Assembly: GCA_043803805.1 (NCBI GenBank)
Contig: JAZDJP010000103.1
Location: 1 to 37,533 of the forward strand
DNA: 37,533 bases
Direction of reading: 5' to 3'
Origin: JAZDJP01 sp043803805
GTDB taxonomy: Bacteria > Planctomycetota > JAZDJP01
The notes under the pieces were generated by a model. The model saw only the letters and a list, made by a program, of their open reading frames with translations. It had not been told where the DNA came from and searched no databases. Positions 18,826 to 26,562 of the stretch are shown in pieces. The position numbers were made by a program, and so were the translations under genes. Numbering within the stretch: the stretch's first letter is position 1; every line of letters starts with the position of its first letter.

Positions 18826-18903
18826 GTCTCGGAGTCTCAGAGTCTTGGAGTATGAGGGGAATTTTCCACGACTCCCGGACTCCCGGACTCCCGGACTCCA
18901 AGA
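18826..18903. repeat. Octamer repeat array with opposed arms between converging genes
   Basis: On the left, GAGTCTCG, GAGTCTCA, GAGTCTTG, GAGT run in register. On the right, GACTCCCG is repeated three times and followed by GACTCCAAGAC. The right half is the same octamer (CGGGAGTC) on the other strand, so the array is a large imperfect inverted repeat around TATGAGGGGAATTTTCC. It encodes the last codons of the permease and most of the C-terminal tail of the epimerase. It might act as a bidirectional terminator, although no T-run is obvious. Confidence 0.8.
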
Positions 18904-19847
18904 CTTCTGAAATAGTCCACCGTCCGCTTCAACCCTTCTTCCAATCCCACGATGGGCCGGTAGCCGAGGTGTTTTTCCGCTCTCGTGATGTCGCCGAAAG
19001 AATCGCGGATTTCCCCGGGGCGCGGGTCGGCGTGTGTCACGTTCACCGGTTTCCCGGCGAATTCCCCGATCAGCCGGATGAGTTCGTTGATGCTGGTTTT
19101 GCGGCCCCCGCAGATGTTCATGATATCCGCGTTCCCGAGATCCACCCGCATGGCGCGGAGGTTTGCGTCCACGACGTTCTCCACGTAGGTGAAATCGCGC
19201 GTCTGGCCGCCGTCGCCAAACACCGCCGGGCGGTCGCCGGAAAGCGCCGCCGTCACGAAGCGGGGGATGACCGCCGCGTATTCCGACTTCGGGTTCTGGC
19301 GGGGCCCGAAGACGTTGAAGTACCGAAGGCACACCGTATCCACGGCGTAGTGGCGCGTGTAAATCTGACAGAGATGCTCCGCGGCGCGCTTGGAGGAGGC
19401 GTAGGGGGACAGGGGATTCGTCGGCAGATCCTCGTGTTTGGGAAGAACGGGGGTGTCGCCGTAGACGGAGGAGGAGGAGGAAAACACCAGCCGCGGGACG
19501 CGGTGCGCCCGCGCCGCCTCCAGGACGTTGAGGGTGCCCTCGGTGTTCACGGCGTAGGCGGTGACGGGTTCCTTGATGGAGCGCTGGACGGAGGGGAGAG
19601 CGCCCACGTGAAAGATGACGTTCGCGCCCGCCGCGGCCCGGACCACGGCCGCCGCGTCGCGGAGGTCGCCTTCGATGATCGTGATTTGTTCGGCGAATTC
19701 CCGGAGATTTTCGCGGGTCCCGGTGAAAAAATTGTCAAAAACGGTGACGCGGTGGCCATCCCGGGCGAGGCGCCCCGCCAGGTGCGATCCGATGAAGCCC
19801 GCGCCGCCGGTGACCAGGCAGTTAAGGGGAGGTTTCGTGGAATTCAT
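18837..19847 (-). CDS. NAD-dependent sugar-nucleotide epimerase/dehydratase
   Basis: A 336-residue extended SDR of the UDP-glucose 4-epimerase/WbpP type. The Rossmann motif TGGAGFIGSHL is near residue 11. FDNFFTG, the catalytic SSSSVYG and YASSK (Tyr-x-x-x-Lys), RYFNVFGPRQ, DFTYVENVVDA and NICGG...SINEL follow in the family order. It probably makes an activated sugar for LPS or O-antigen. The ATG at 19847 was chosen because the fold starts right after it; upstream in-frame codons belong to the MoxR gap. The core ends near VDYFR; the final 24 or so residues (SLGVRESGSPG...) derive from the octamer repeat. Confidence 0.88.
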   Translation of the reverse strand: MNSTKPPLNCLVTGGAGFIGSHLAGRLARDGHRVTVFDNFFTGTRENLREFAEQITIIEGDLRDAAAVVRAAAGANVIFHVGALPSVQRSIKEPVTAYAVNTEGTLNVLEAARAHRVPRLVFSSSSSVYGDTPVLPKHEDLPTNPLSPYASSKRAAEHLCQIYTRHYAVDTVCLRYFNVFGPRQNPKSEYAAVIPRFVTAALSGDRPAVFGDGGQTRDFTYVENVVDANLRAMRVDLGNADIMNICGGRKTSINELIRLIGEFAGKPVNVTHADPRPGEIRDSFGDITRAEKHLGYRPIVGLEEGLKRTVDYFRSLGVRESGSPGVVENSPHTPRL

Positions 19848-19881
19848 GATGGCGCGCGGAAACCCCTTCGTGTTTTCGTGA

Positions 19882-20865
19882 TTACATCTCCGGGATTTTT
19901 CCGAGAATCTCGGCGATAATCCGGTCCGGGTCCACATCCTCGGCCTCGCCCTCGAAATTCAAGATGAGCCGGTGGCGCATGGCCGGGCAGGCGATTTCCC
20001 GGACGTCCTCGAAACTCACGTTGTAGCGTCCCTTCGACAGGGCCAGCACCTTTGCCCCGAGGACGAGCGCCTGCGCGGCGCGGGGGGATGCCCCGTAGCG
20101 GACGTATTTTTTCGCAAGGGGGGGCGCCTCCGCCCGGTCCGGCTGGGTGGCCAGAACCACCCGGGCCACGTATTCCTTGACATGGGAGGCGATGGGGACC
20201 TCCCGGGAAAGATCCCGCATGGCGATGATGTCTTCCCCGGTCGCCACGGCCTGCGGGGTGGCGGCCGCCGCCCCGGTGGTGCGGTTGATGATTTCGGAGA
20301 GTTCGCCCTGGTCCGAGGCGGATAATTTCAATTTGAAAAAAAAGCGGTCCATCTGGGCTTCGGGTAGCGGGTACGTCCCCTCCATCTCGATGGGATTCTG
20401 GGTGGCCATCACGAAGAACGGCGCGGGGAGGGGATGGGTCTGTCCGCTCACCGTGACGTGCCGCTCCTCCATGCACTCCAGGAGCGCGGACTGGGTCTTC
20501 GGGGTCGCCCGGTTGATCTCGTCGGCCAACAGGATATTCGCGAAGACCGGCCCCTTCTGGAATTCGAAGCGCTTGCTCCCGTGTTCGTCCTCCACGACGA
20601 TATTGGTTCCGGTGATGTCGGCCGGCATCAAGTCGGGGGTGAACTGGATTCGGGAAAACTTCACGCGCAGGATGTGACTCAGGGTGCGGACCAGGAGTGT
20701 CTTCCCGAGTCCCGGCGCCCCCTCGAGAAGGACGTGTCCGCCGGCGACGATGCCCGTCACCACGCCGCGGATGATGGGTTCGTGGCCGACGATGATCTTC
20801 CCGATTTCCGCGAGAATGGCGGCGTACCGTTTCTGAAAGTCGGCGGCCTGGGCTTTGATATCCAC
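19882..20865 (-). CDS. MoxR-family AAA+ ATPase
   Basis: A 327-residue ATPase: Walker A LEGAPGLGKT, ITGTNIVVEDE, GPVFANILLADEINRA (Walker B), sensor 1 FVMATQNPIEMEGTYPLPEAQMDRF and the C-terminal lid with YGASPRAAQAL. MoxR proteins act as chaperones, often with VWA-domain partners, but none is adjacent here. The GTG at 20865 has GAGGAA 5 nt upstream and matches the usual family length. An alternative ATG at 21021 would add 52 basic, unconserved-looking residues. Confidence 0.88.
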   Translation of the reverse strand: MDIKAQAADFQKRYAAILAEIGKIIVGHEPIIRGVVTGIVAGGHVLLEGAPGLGKTLLVRTLSHILRVKFSRIQFTPDLMPADITGTNIVVEDEHGSKRFEFQKGPVFANILLADEINRATPKTQSALLECMEERHVTVSGQTHPLPAPFFVMATQNPIEMEGTYPLPEAQMDRFFFKLKLSASDQGELSEIINRTTGAAAATPQAVATGEDIIAMRDLSREVPIASHVKEYVARVVLATQPDRAEAPPLAKKYVRYGASPRAAQALVLGAKVLALSKGRYNVSFEDVREIACPAMRHRLILNFEGEAEDVDPDRIIAEILGKIPEM

Positions 20866-21063
20866 GGGGTTCCTCGTCGCTCGTGAAACGTCGCTCGTAT
20901 CTCGCCACCACGATCCAATCCGGACAAGAGGGCGTTTCGCGGATCGCGAGAGGCGAGCGACATGCCCCGGTTCCGCGGGACGCCGGAGAACCATTATAAA
21001 AGGGGCGGCGGATTTGGCCATAAGGTTCTGCCAACATTCCGCGGGATCGCCCGGGCTTCCTGC

Positions 21064-21091
21064 TTGTTTCGTGAACCCCCGGGATTAAAAT
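21064..21091 (+). promoter_or_regulatory. Promoter of nadA (leaderless)
   Basis: -10 TAAAAT (21086-21091) stands six bases (GAAATC) before the ATG at 21098. The best -35 is TTGTTT (21064-21069) at 16-nt spacing, which is weak. No Shine-Dalgarno sequence is present. Confidence 0.55.
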
Positions 21092-21097
21092 GAAATC

Positions 21098-22039
21098 ATG
21101 GAAGCCGTGATCGAGAAAATACAACGCCTCCGCCGTGAGCGCAATGCGGTCATCCTGGCCCACAACTATCAGGTCGGGCCCATTCAGGACATCGCCGATT
21201 TCACGGGGGATTCCCTGGGATTGACGCTTGCCGCCCAAAAGACCGATGCCAAAATCATCGTGTTCTGCGGCGTTCATTTCATGGCGGAAACGGCCTCCAT
21301 TCTCTGCCCGGAGAAAATAGTTCTCGTGCCGGATCTTTCGGCAGGGTGCGGACTTGCGGATATGGTCACGGCCCCGGCCCTTAAGCAATGGAAGGCGGCG
21401 CATCCGGGCGCGGCCGTGGTCTGCTACATCAACACCACGGCGGCGGTGAAGGCGGAGTGCGATTACTGCGTGACGTCGTCCAATGCCGAAAAGGTCATCC
21501 GGGCCATCCCGGCGGACCGGGAGATCCTTTTCGCGCCGGATAAATATCTCGGCGCGTGGGTCATGAAAAAGACGGGCCGGACGATGCATCTCTGGCCCGG
21601 CTACTGCCCGACCCATGTCCGGATTGATCCGGAATATATCATCCGGTACAAAACCGCTCATCCGGAGACGGAATATCTGGTTCATCCGGAATGCGGGTGT
21701 CTGACCGGAACCATGCATCTGGCCGATGCCGTTCTTTCGACGGATGGCATGGTCCGCCGGGCGCGGGAGTCGGCGGCGCGGGAATTCCTCATCGCGACCG
21801 AGGTGGGGATGCTCCATCGTCTGGAGAAGGAGAATCCGGAGAAGCGTTTCCATCCGGCGGGCCCGAACGCCCGGTGCGAGCACATGGCGGTCAATGACAT
21901 GGAAGGGGTGCTCGCTTCTCTCGAAGATCTCCGGTACGAGGTGAAGGTCCCCACGGAACTCGCGATCCGCGCGCGGGTGTGCATTGACCGGATGCTGGAA
22001 ATCACACGGACCCCGGAGCCCGTTCCGGCGGGGGTTTGA
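21098..22039 (+). CDS. nadA: Quinolinate synthase
   Basis: A 313-residue enzyme condensing iminoaspartate with dihydroxyacetone phosphate to quinolinate in NAD synthesis. The three conserved [4Fe-4S] cysteines are at about 84 (SAGCGLADM), 170 (GYCPTHVRI) and 260 (NARCEHMAVND). AHNYQ, FCGVHFMAET, INTTAAVKAECD and VHPECGC are family landmarks. Length is standard. cysS begins 12 nt downstream, so the two are probably co-transcribed. nadB and nadC are not in the window. Confidence 0.96.
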   Translation: MEAVIEKIQRLRRERNAVILAHNYQVGPIQDIADFTGDSLGLTLAAQKTDAKIIVFCGVHFMAETASILCPEKIVLVPDLSAGCGLADMVTAPALKQWKAAHPGAAVVCYINTTAAVKAECDYCVTSSNAEKVIRAIPADREILFAPDKYLGAWVMKKTGRTMHLWPGYCPTHVRIDPEYIIRYKTAHPETEYLVHPECGCLTGTMHLADAVLSTDGMVRRARESAAREFLIATEVGMLHRLEKENPEKRFHPAGPNARCEHMAVNDMEGVLASLEDLRYEVKVPTELAIRARVCIDRMLEITRTPEPVPAGV

Positions 22040-22050
22040 ATCAATCGAAC

Positions 22051-23475
22051 ATGATCCGTTTCCACAACACCCTTACCCGTCACGTCGAGCCGTTCGAACC
22101 GATCGTCCCCGGCGAGGTCCGCATGTATCATTGCGGGCCGACGGTGTACAAGCGGCCCCACATCGGGAATTACCGGGCCTATGTCTTCGCGGATCTCCTG
22201 CGGCGGACCTTTGAGTTTTTTGGATTCCGGGTGACACAGGTGATGAACATCACCGACGTGGGGCATCTCACCGGGGACGATGCCGCGGACGCCGGAGGCG
22301 AGGACAAGCTGGAAAAGGCCGCGCGCGACCGGAAACTCGACCCGTGGGCCATCGCCCGCGAGATCGAGGCGCAGTTCCACGAGGACCTGAAGGGGCTGGG
22401 CTGCCTGCCCGCGCACCACTACCCACGCGCGACCGATCACATTGCGGAGATGATCGTTCTCATCGGGCGGCTCATTGAAAAAAAGCACGCCTATGTCGTC
22501 GGCGGGAATGTCTATTTCGCCGTGGATTCCTTTCCGCGCTACGGCGCGCTGTCGGGGAACACACTCGGGAAGTTGTCGGCGGGCGCCTCGGGCCGTGTGG
22601 AGGACCGCGAGGACAAACGCAATCCCCACGATTTCGCGCTCTGGAAGCACGATCCGAAGCACCTCATGCAGTGGGATTCCCCCTGGGGCCGCGGCTTCCC
22701 CGGCTGGCACATCGAATGCTCGGCGATGGCGATGAAGTACCTTGGGCCCACCTTCGACATCCACACCGGCGGGCCGGACAACAAGTTTCCGCACCACGAG
22801 TGCGAAATCGCCCAGAGCGAGTGCGCCAACGGCGTCCCGTTCGTGCGGACCTGGCTTCACAACGGGTGGCTGGAGATCGGCGGCGAGAAGATGAGCAAGA
22901 GCCGCGGCGCGCTACTCACCCTGCCGGACATGCTTGCGCGGGGGTACGCGGGCGCGGACGTCCGGTTTCTTCTGCTACGCCAGCACTACCGGGCCCCTCT
23001 GCCGTTTTCCCTGGAACTCATGGACGAGGCGAAGGCGTCGCGCGGGAAATTCGACAATTTCGTCTCCCGCGAGATGGCGGACCGTCCCCCGCTCCCCGCG
23101 AATCCCATCGTGGCCGAGGCGATCCGGACCGCCGAGGGGGCGTTCAGCGCCGCGCTGGAGGACGATCTCAACACGGCCGCGGCGTTCGCCGCGATTCATG
23201 ATATGATGCGGGCCGTCAACCGCGCCGTCCCGGGCGCGTCCGACGCGGCGGCCGCCATCGCGGCGATGCGCGATTTCGATCGGGTGCTCGGGATCCTGTC
23301 TCCCGCGGAGGAAAAGGGACTTCTCGATGCGGACGTGGACGCCCTCATCCGGGACCGCGAGGAGGCCCGGAAACGCAAGGATTTCGCCGCGGCCGACCGC
23401 ATCCGGAAGGAACTTCTGGAAAAGGGAATCGTGCTCGAAGACACGGCCGGCGGGGTGAGGTGGAAGAGAAAATGA
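22051..23475 (+). CDS. cysS: Cysteinyl-tRNA synthetase
   Basis: A 474-residue class I aminoacyl-tRNA synthetase. The HIGH motif appears as PHIGNY (about 36-41) and KMSKS at about 280-284. Zinc ligands are Cys28 (CGPTVY), a Cys near 224 (ECSAMAMKYLG) and the HHECEIAQSE site. The C-terminal anticodon-binding region includes IRDREEARKRKDFAAADRIR. The ATG at 22051 is preferred; an in-frame TTG at 22036 overlaps the nadA stop. No clear ribosome binding site is visible, so translation may depend on coupling to nadA. Confidence 0.96.
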   Translation: MIRFHNTLTRHVEPFEPIVPGEVRMYHCGPTVYKRPHIGNYRAYVFADLLRRTFEFFGFRVTQVMNITDVGHLTGDDAADAGGEDKLEKAARDRKLDPWAIAREIEAQFHEDLKGLGCLPAHHYPRATDHIAEMIVLIGRLIEKKHAYVVGGNVYFAVDSFPRYGALSGNTLGKLSAGASGRVEDREDKRNPHDFALWKHDPKHLMQWDSPWGRGFPGWHIECSAMAMKYLGPTFDIHTGGPDNKFPHHECEIAQSECANGVPFVRTWLHNGWLEIGGEKMSKSRGALLTLPDMLARGYAGADVRFLLLRQHYRAPLPFSLELMDEAKASRGKFDNFVSREMADRPPLPANPIVAEAIRTAEGAFSAALEDDLNTAAAFAAIHDMMRAVNRAVPGASDAAAAIAAMRDFDRVLGILSPAEEKGLLDADVDALIRDREEARKRKDFAAADRIRKELLEKGIVLEDTAGGVRWKRK

Positions 23476-23481
23476 TGAATT

Positions 23482-23521
23482 AAGTTCGAGAGTTCGGGAG
23501 TTTTGGAGTTCAAGAGTTCAC
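23482..23521 (+). repeat. Degenerate GAGTTCGG octamer array
   Basis: GAGTTCGG, GAGTTTTG, GAGTTCAA and GAGTTCAC run in 8-bp register immediately after cysS. This is the same family as the arrays at 18.8 and 30.7 kb. Confidence 0.8.
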
Positions 23522-23538
23522 GGAGGAGCATCGAGAAA

Positions 23539-23567
23539 AAGTGCTGAGTGCTGAGTGCTGAGTTTCA
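23539..23567 (+). repeat. AGTGCTG heptamer array
   Basis: AGTGCTG is repeated three times and continues AGTTTCAG. A related heptamer array occurs at 31064 and a trace of it at 36639. Confidence 0.8.
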
Positions 23568-23625
23568 GATAAGACAGGAAAACGGAAATTGGAAACTCAA
23601 ATCCTACTCGTGGTCGGTAGTTTTT

Positions 23626-23665
23626 TGAACTCATGAACTCGCGAACTCGTTAACTCACGAACTCC
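23626..23665 (-). repeat. Octamer array, opposite orientation (GAACTCNN)
   Basis: GAACTCAT, GAACTCGC, GAACTCGT, TAACTCAC and GAACTCC form five 8-bp units. Read on the minus strand this is the GAGTTCNN unit of the 23482 array. The array ends 2 nt before the aroK ATG, so no ribosome binding site is recognisable there. Confidence 0.8.
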
Positions 23666-23667
23666 TT

Positions 23668-24171
23668 ATGCGCTTACGAGCAAATATCGTACTGATTGGC
23701 ATGCCCGGTTCCGGCAAGAGTACCATCGGGCGGCGGCTGGCACAACAAACAGGACGGGAATTCATAGACGGCGACGCCGTCATCGAGGCGAAGGAGGGGA
23801 AGAAACTCCCCGCCATCATCGCCGAGACGGGGCTCGAGGGATTCTGCGACATCGAGGCGCGTCACCTGGGCGCGCTGGCCCTGGAGAATCATGTCATCGC
23901 GACCGGGGGGAGCGTCGTCTATCGCGATGGGGCGATGAAGCATCTCCGGGACATCGGGGTGGTGGTGTTTCTCGATGTGCCGTTTGCGGAACTCGAACGA
24001 CGACTCGGGAATCTCGCCGCCCGCGGGGTGGTCATCGCGCCCGGCAAGACACTCCGGCAACTCTACGACGAACGCGACCCGCTCTATCGAAAATACGCCG
24101 AGGTCACCGTGAACTGCGCCGGCCGGGGCGACGGGGCGGTTGTCGAGGAAATCATTGCCGGCGTCCAATAG
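23668..24171 (+). CDS. aroK: Shikimate kinase
   Basis: A 167-residue P-loop kinase phosphorylating shikimate in chorismate synthesis. The Walker A is GMPGSGKST (11-19); FIDGDAVIEA carries the substrate/Mg aspartate, ATGGSVVY matches the conserved GGG-type loop and ERDPLYRKYAEVTV the C-terminal region. It is of the variant with a lid reading NLAARGVVIAPGKTLRQLYDE in place of the classical RPLL motif. FCDIEARHL replaces the usual FRxxE. The function is therefore likely, but slightly less certain than for canonical AroK. It stands alone among non-aromatic genes. Confidence 0.82.
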   Translation: MRLRANIVLIGMPGSGKSTIGRRLAQQTGREFIDGDAVIEAKEGKKLPAIIAETGLEGFCDIEARHLGALALENHVIATGGSVVYRDGAMKHLRDIGVVVFLDVPFAELERRLGNLAARGVVIAPGKTLRQLYDERDPLYRKYAEVTVNCAGRGDGAVVEEIIAGVQ

Positions 24172-24185
24172 TTGTTGCCTCCCAA

Positions 24186-24863
24186 ATGAGTCACACGAAA
24201 AGAGCCATTCTTGCCCTGATGTTGCTGGTTCCGGCGCCGAGCATTGGGGTGTTGTTCGGCATGGTCATCTTTCCGGATTCGCTGGCGGGTGTCGTGCTAT
24301 TCGGGGCAAGCAAGGTGTGGTTGTTCGGGCTTCCGGTCGTTTGGCACAGATGTGTCGACCGCGCACCATTCAGTCTTTCCCCTCCGAGTCATGGCGGGTT
24401 CATGGCGGGAATTTTTTCAGGGATCCTCATTTCCAGTCTCATTCTGGTCATGTATTGGGCGATGGGAGATGTCCTCATCGACAAGCGCTTTCTGGCGGAC
24501 AAGATGATGGCGCTCGGTCTTGGATCTCGTGGCAGGTATGTGGGTGGCGCTTTGTATTGGATCCTCGTCAATTCCGTTCTTGAGGAGTACGTGTGGAGAT
24601 GGTTTTGCGTCAAGCAGTGCGAACAACTCATGTCGAAGCGCCCTGCCGTTTTGTGCTCGGCGTTGTTCTTCACATTGCATCACATCGTGGCAATGGCGGT
24701 TTACTTCGGACCATCTGCCGTATCGGTTTGTGCGCTCGGAGTCTTCGCAGGCGGAGCCGTCTGGTCCATGATGTACATCACGTATCGCTCGATCTGGCCC
24801 GGCTACGTGAGTCATGCGATTGTGGATCTGTGCATCTTTGGGATCGGTGCGGCCATCTTGTAG
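24186..24863 (+). CDS. CPBP-family (CAAX/Abi) intramembrane metalloprotease
   Basis: A 225-residue protein with about six hydrophobic helices. The family motifs are present: NSVLEEYVWRW (the EExxxR motif, about residues 122-132), FTLHHIVAM (the FxxxH motif) and PGYVSHAIVDL (late His). CPBP proteases process prenylated or signal-type peptides and often occur with bacteriocin or toxin-antitoxin loci, but no precursor is visible here. It starts 14 nt after aroK. Its last codon and stop overlap the first copy of the ribD 3'-end repeat. Confidence 0.8.
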   Translation: MSHTKRAILALMLLVPAPSIGVLFGMVIFPDSLAGVVLFGASKVWLFGLPVVWHRCVDRAPFSLSPPSHGGFMAGIFSGILISSLILVMYWAMGDVLIDKRFLADKMMALGLGSRGRYVGGALYWILVNSVLEEYVWRWFCVKQCEQLMSKRPAVLCSALFFTLHHIVAMAVYFGPSAVSVCALGVFAGGAVWSMMYITYRSIWPGYVSHAIVDLCIFGIGAAIL

Positions 24864-24919
24864 GTGAGCAGAATATCCCGCCCCAACCGCCGGCATCCGG
24901 TGAGATGCCATTCCCCGCG
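24860..24919 (-). repeat. Second copy of the ribD 3' end (direct repeat A)
   Basis: It matches 25474-25533 at 56 of 60 positions, without gaps by eye. Read on the minus strand it translates as RGEWHLTGCRRLGRDILLTY against RGEWHLTGCRRVGRDILITY in RibD. The four base differences give two silent and two conservative changes. hicBA number 1 lies between the copies. Confidence 0.9.
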
Positions 24920-24923
24920 TTTG

Positions 24924-25163
24924 CTATCGTTTTTCGAGGAGGGCTTCCTTGGAAACACCCTTGTGCCGTGCGACAGCGCGCAGGATGTTGTTGAGCGTCC
25001 CAATACGAAGAACTTTATGGGCGGGAATGGAAATGCGTTGATGGTTTGGCGTCCCTGTCTCAAGCACGACGTGGCTTCCTTCCTGATGAATCTCCGTATA
25101 TCCCCAGTCGCGGCAGAGAAGGCGGATCAATTCCCGTCCGCCGAGATCGCGCGGAACCTTCAT
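24924..25163 (-). CDS. hicA: HicA-family toxin (mRNA interferase), copy 1
   Basis: A 79-residue HicA/YcfA-like dsRBD-fold toxin. GGRELIRLLCRDWGYTEIHQEGSHVVL contains the catalytic His in GSHVVL. RISIPAHKVLRIGTLNNILRAV matches the family's C-terminal helix pattern (xIPxHKxLxxGTLxxIL). HicA cleaves mRNA and is neutralised by HicB. The start overlaps the hicB stop in ATGA, so the pair is coupled with the antitoxin first. The 3' end abuts repeat A. Confidence 0.9.
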   Translation of the reverse strand: MKVPRDLGGRELIRLLCRDWGYTEIHQEGSHVVLETGTPNHQRISIPAHKVLRIGTLNNILRAVARHKGVSKEALLEKR

Positions 25164-25369
25164 GAGCAGGCCATCACTTCATCTTTGACAAGGTGAAGCC
25201 GGATGGAGAGGGGACGGGAAGGTTTATCGAAGTAATGGGCATCCACCGCTTCTTTCACGTTGGTCTTGAGTTCTGCCCATGTGTCGGCTTGGGTGAAAAT
25301 GTCATCCGTCAGGCACTCGGCCACAAATCCACCGTCGGCCTCCTGGGTGATTTCAAATACGATTTCCAT
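25160..25369 (-). CDS. hicB: HicB-like antitoxin, copy 1
   Basis: A 69-residue short HicB-type protein: IVFEITQEADGGFVAECLTDDIFTQADTWAELKTNVKEAV, the partial RNase H-like fold, then HYFDKPSRPLSIRLHLVKDEV. Relatives are sometimes misannotated as a 2-oxoisovalerate dehydrogenase fragment. It lacks an obvious DNA-binding extension. The ATG at 25369 begins the conserved domain; the frame is open upstream across the C-run. TCTACT ends 6 nt before the ATG and could be a poor -10, as in the leaderless genes. Confidence 0.85.
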   Translation of the reverse strand: MEIVFEITQEADGGFVAECLTDDIFTQADTWAELKTNVKEAVDAHYFDKPSRPLSIRLHLVKDEVMACS

Positions 25370-25409
25370 ACCCGAAGTAGACGATGTCGCCGTGAGGAAG
25401 GCACGTGTT

Positions 25410-25436
25410 GGGGTGGGGCGTGGGGGGGGGGGGGGG
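25410..25436 (+). repeat. G-run of 15 and possible G-quadruplex upstream of hicB
   Basis: GGGG, T, GGGG, CGT and then fifteen G (25422-25436), 41-67 nt upstream of hicB copy 1. The G-rich strand is the template strand for hicB. The pattern fits a four-tract G-quadruplex, and a homopolymer this long is prone to slippage. The exact count could also be a sequencing or assembly error. Confidence 0.75.
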
Positions 25437-25452
25437 CGACTGTCTGATCTTT

Positions 25453-26562
25453 CTACGAGGTTCCGCCGATGCGGTAAGTGATCAGTATATCCCGCCCCAC
25501 CCGCCGGCATCCGGTGAGATGCCATTCCCCGCGATTCCTGTCTTTCCAGGGAAGTTTCATGCGGATCGGCGCGAGGCCGTCTCCGTAGATTTTCGGCGCC
25601 AGGAATACAGCTGCCTCGTTGACGTACCCCGCCTCAAAAAATGATGTAAGCACGGCGGCGCCGCCTTCCACGAGGACATGGGTGATTCCCTCTCCGGCCA
25701 GGGCGGTCAGGATGGTCTTCGGAGACAGTCCGCCCGATCCTCGTTTGACGGCGATAACCTCGATCGTGTGGCGTCGGAGTTCCGCCACGCGGGGAGCGGG
25801 TGCGCCGGGGGCGGTGACGACGATGGTTCGGACGTCCTTGGCGGTCCGGACGATCCGCGACCGGAAGGGGAGACGCGCTTTTGAATCCAGGATGACGCGG
25901 ATCGGATTTCGTCCCCGGACAAGGCGGCACGTCAATAATGGATCATCCGCGAGGACGGTGCCGATGCCGACGAGAATCGCGTCCGCGGCGCCCCGCAGGC
26001 GATGGGCCTCCCGAAGGGCGGCCGGGCCGGTGATGCGCCGGAATGCGGGGGTGGGGCCCGCGATTTTCCCGTCGAGCGTCATGGCCCACTTGGCCGTCAC
26101 CCAGGGCGTTCCCGTCCGCATGACGTGGAAAAACGGGGCATTCATCGCCTCGGCTTCCGTTTGGAGAATCCCTTCGGTGACCCCGACGCCGGCGGCCCGG
26201 AGTTTCCGCAGGCCCCGCCCGTTCACAAGCGGGTTCGGATCGCGGACGGCGACGACGACCGCCTTCACCCCCGCGCGGATGACGGCGTCGGCGCAGGGAG
26301 GGGTCTTGCCGAAATGGGAACAGGGTTCGAGCGTCACGTAGAGCGTGGCCCCGGCGGCCCGGCGGCCCGCCTTTCGAAGGGCCTCGACCTCGGCGTGGGG
26401 GCCGCCAAAGCGGCGATGCCAGCCCTCCCCGACGATGCGGTTGTTTCTCACGAGAACCGCCCCGACGGCGGGATTCGGTCCGACGCGGCCCATGCCGCGG
26501 CGGGCGAGCGCCAGGGCCCGGCGCATGAATTTTTCATGGAGAGGTGGTGCGGTTCGTTTCAT
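25453..26562 (-). CDS. ribD: Bifunctional riboflavin deaminase/reductase
   Basis: A 369-residue enzyme for two steps of riboflavin synthesis. The N-terminal cytidine-deaminase-like domain (about 1-145) has zinc motifs HAEVEAL and PCSHFGKTPPC. The C-terminal reductase (about 150-369) has TAKWAMTLDGKIA, ILVGIGTVLADDPLLT and HVLVEGGAAVLTSF. The start overlaps the stop of the upstream metallopeptidase gene (ATGA) with AAGGGGAAA as ribosome binding site. Other rib genes are not present. Its 3' end (25474-25533) is duplicated beyond hicBA copy 1. Confidence 0.95.
   Translation of the reverse strand: MKRTAPPLHEKFMRRALALARRGMGRVGPNPAVGAVLVRNNRIVGEGWHRRFGGPHAEVEALRKAGRRAAGATLYVTLEPCSHFGKTPPCADAVIRAGVKAVVVAVRDPNPLVNGRGLRKLRAAGVGVTEGILQTEAEAMNAPFFHVMRTGTPWVTAKWAMTLDGKIAGPTPAFRRITGPAALREAHRLRGAADAILVGIGTVLADDPLLTCRLVRGRNPIRVILDSKARLPFRSRIVRTAKDVRTIVVTAPGAPAPRVAELRRHTIEVIAVKRGSGGLSPKTILTALAGEGITHVLVEGGAAVLTSFFEAGYVNEAAVFLAPKIYGDGLAPIRMKLPWKDRNRGEWHLTGCRRVGRDILITYRIGGTS
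25474..25533 (-). repeat. ribD 3' end (direct repeat B)
   Basis: The copy inside intact ribD, 21 nt before the end of the gene, 614 nt from copy A and in the same orientation. Confidence 0.9.

Noticed and set aside
20866..21021. N-terminal extension of the MoxR ATPase to the ATG at 21021
   Set aside because: The added residues are basic and unlike the family, while GTG 20865 has a well-spaced GAGGAA.
23482..23665. CRISPR array from the regularly spaced repeats
   Set aside because: Units are 7-8 bp, contiguous and without unique spacers.
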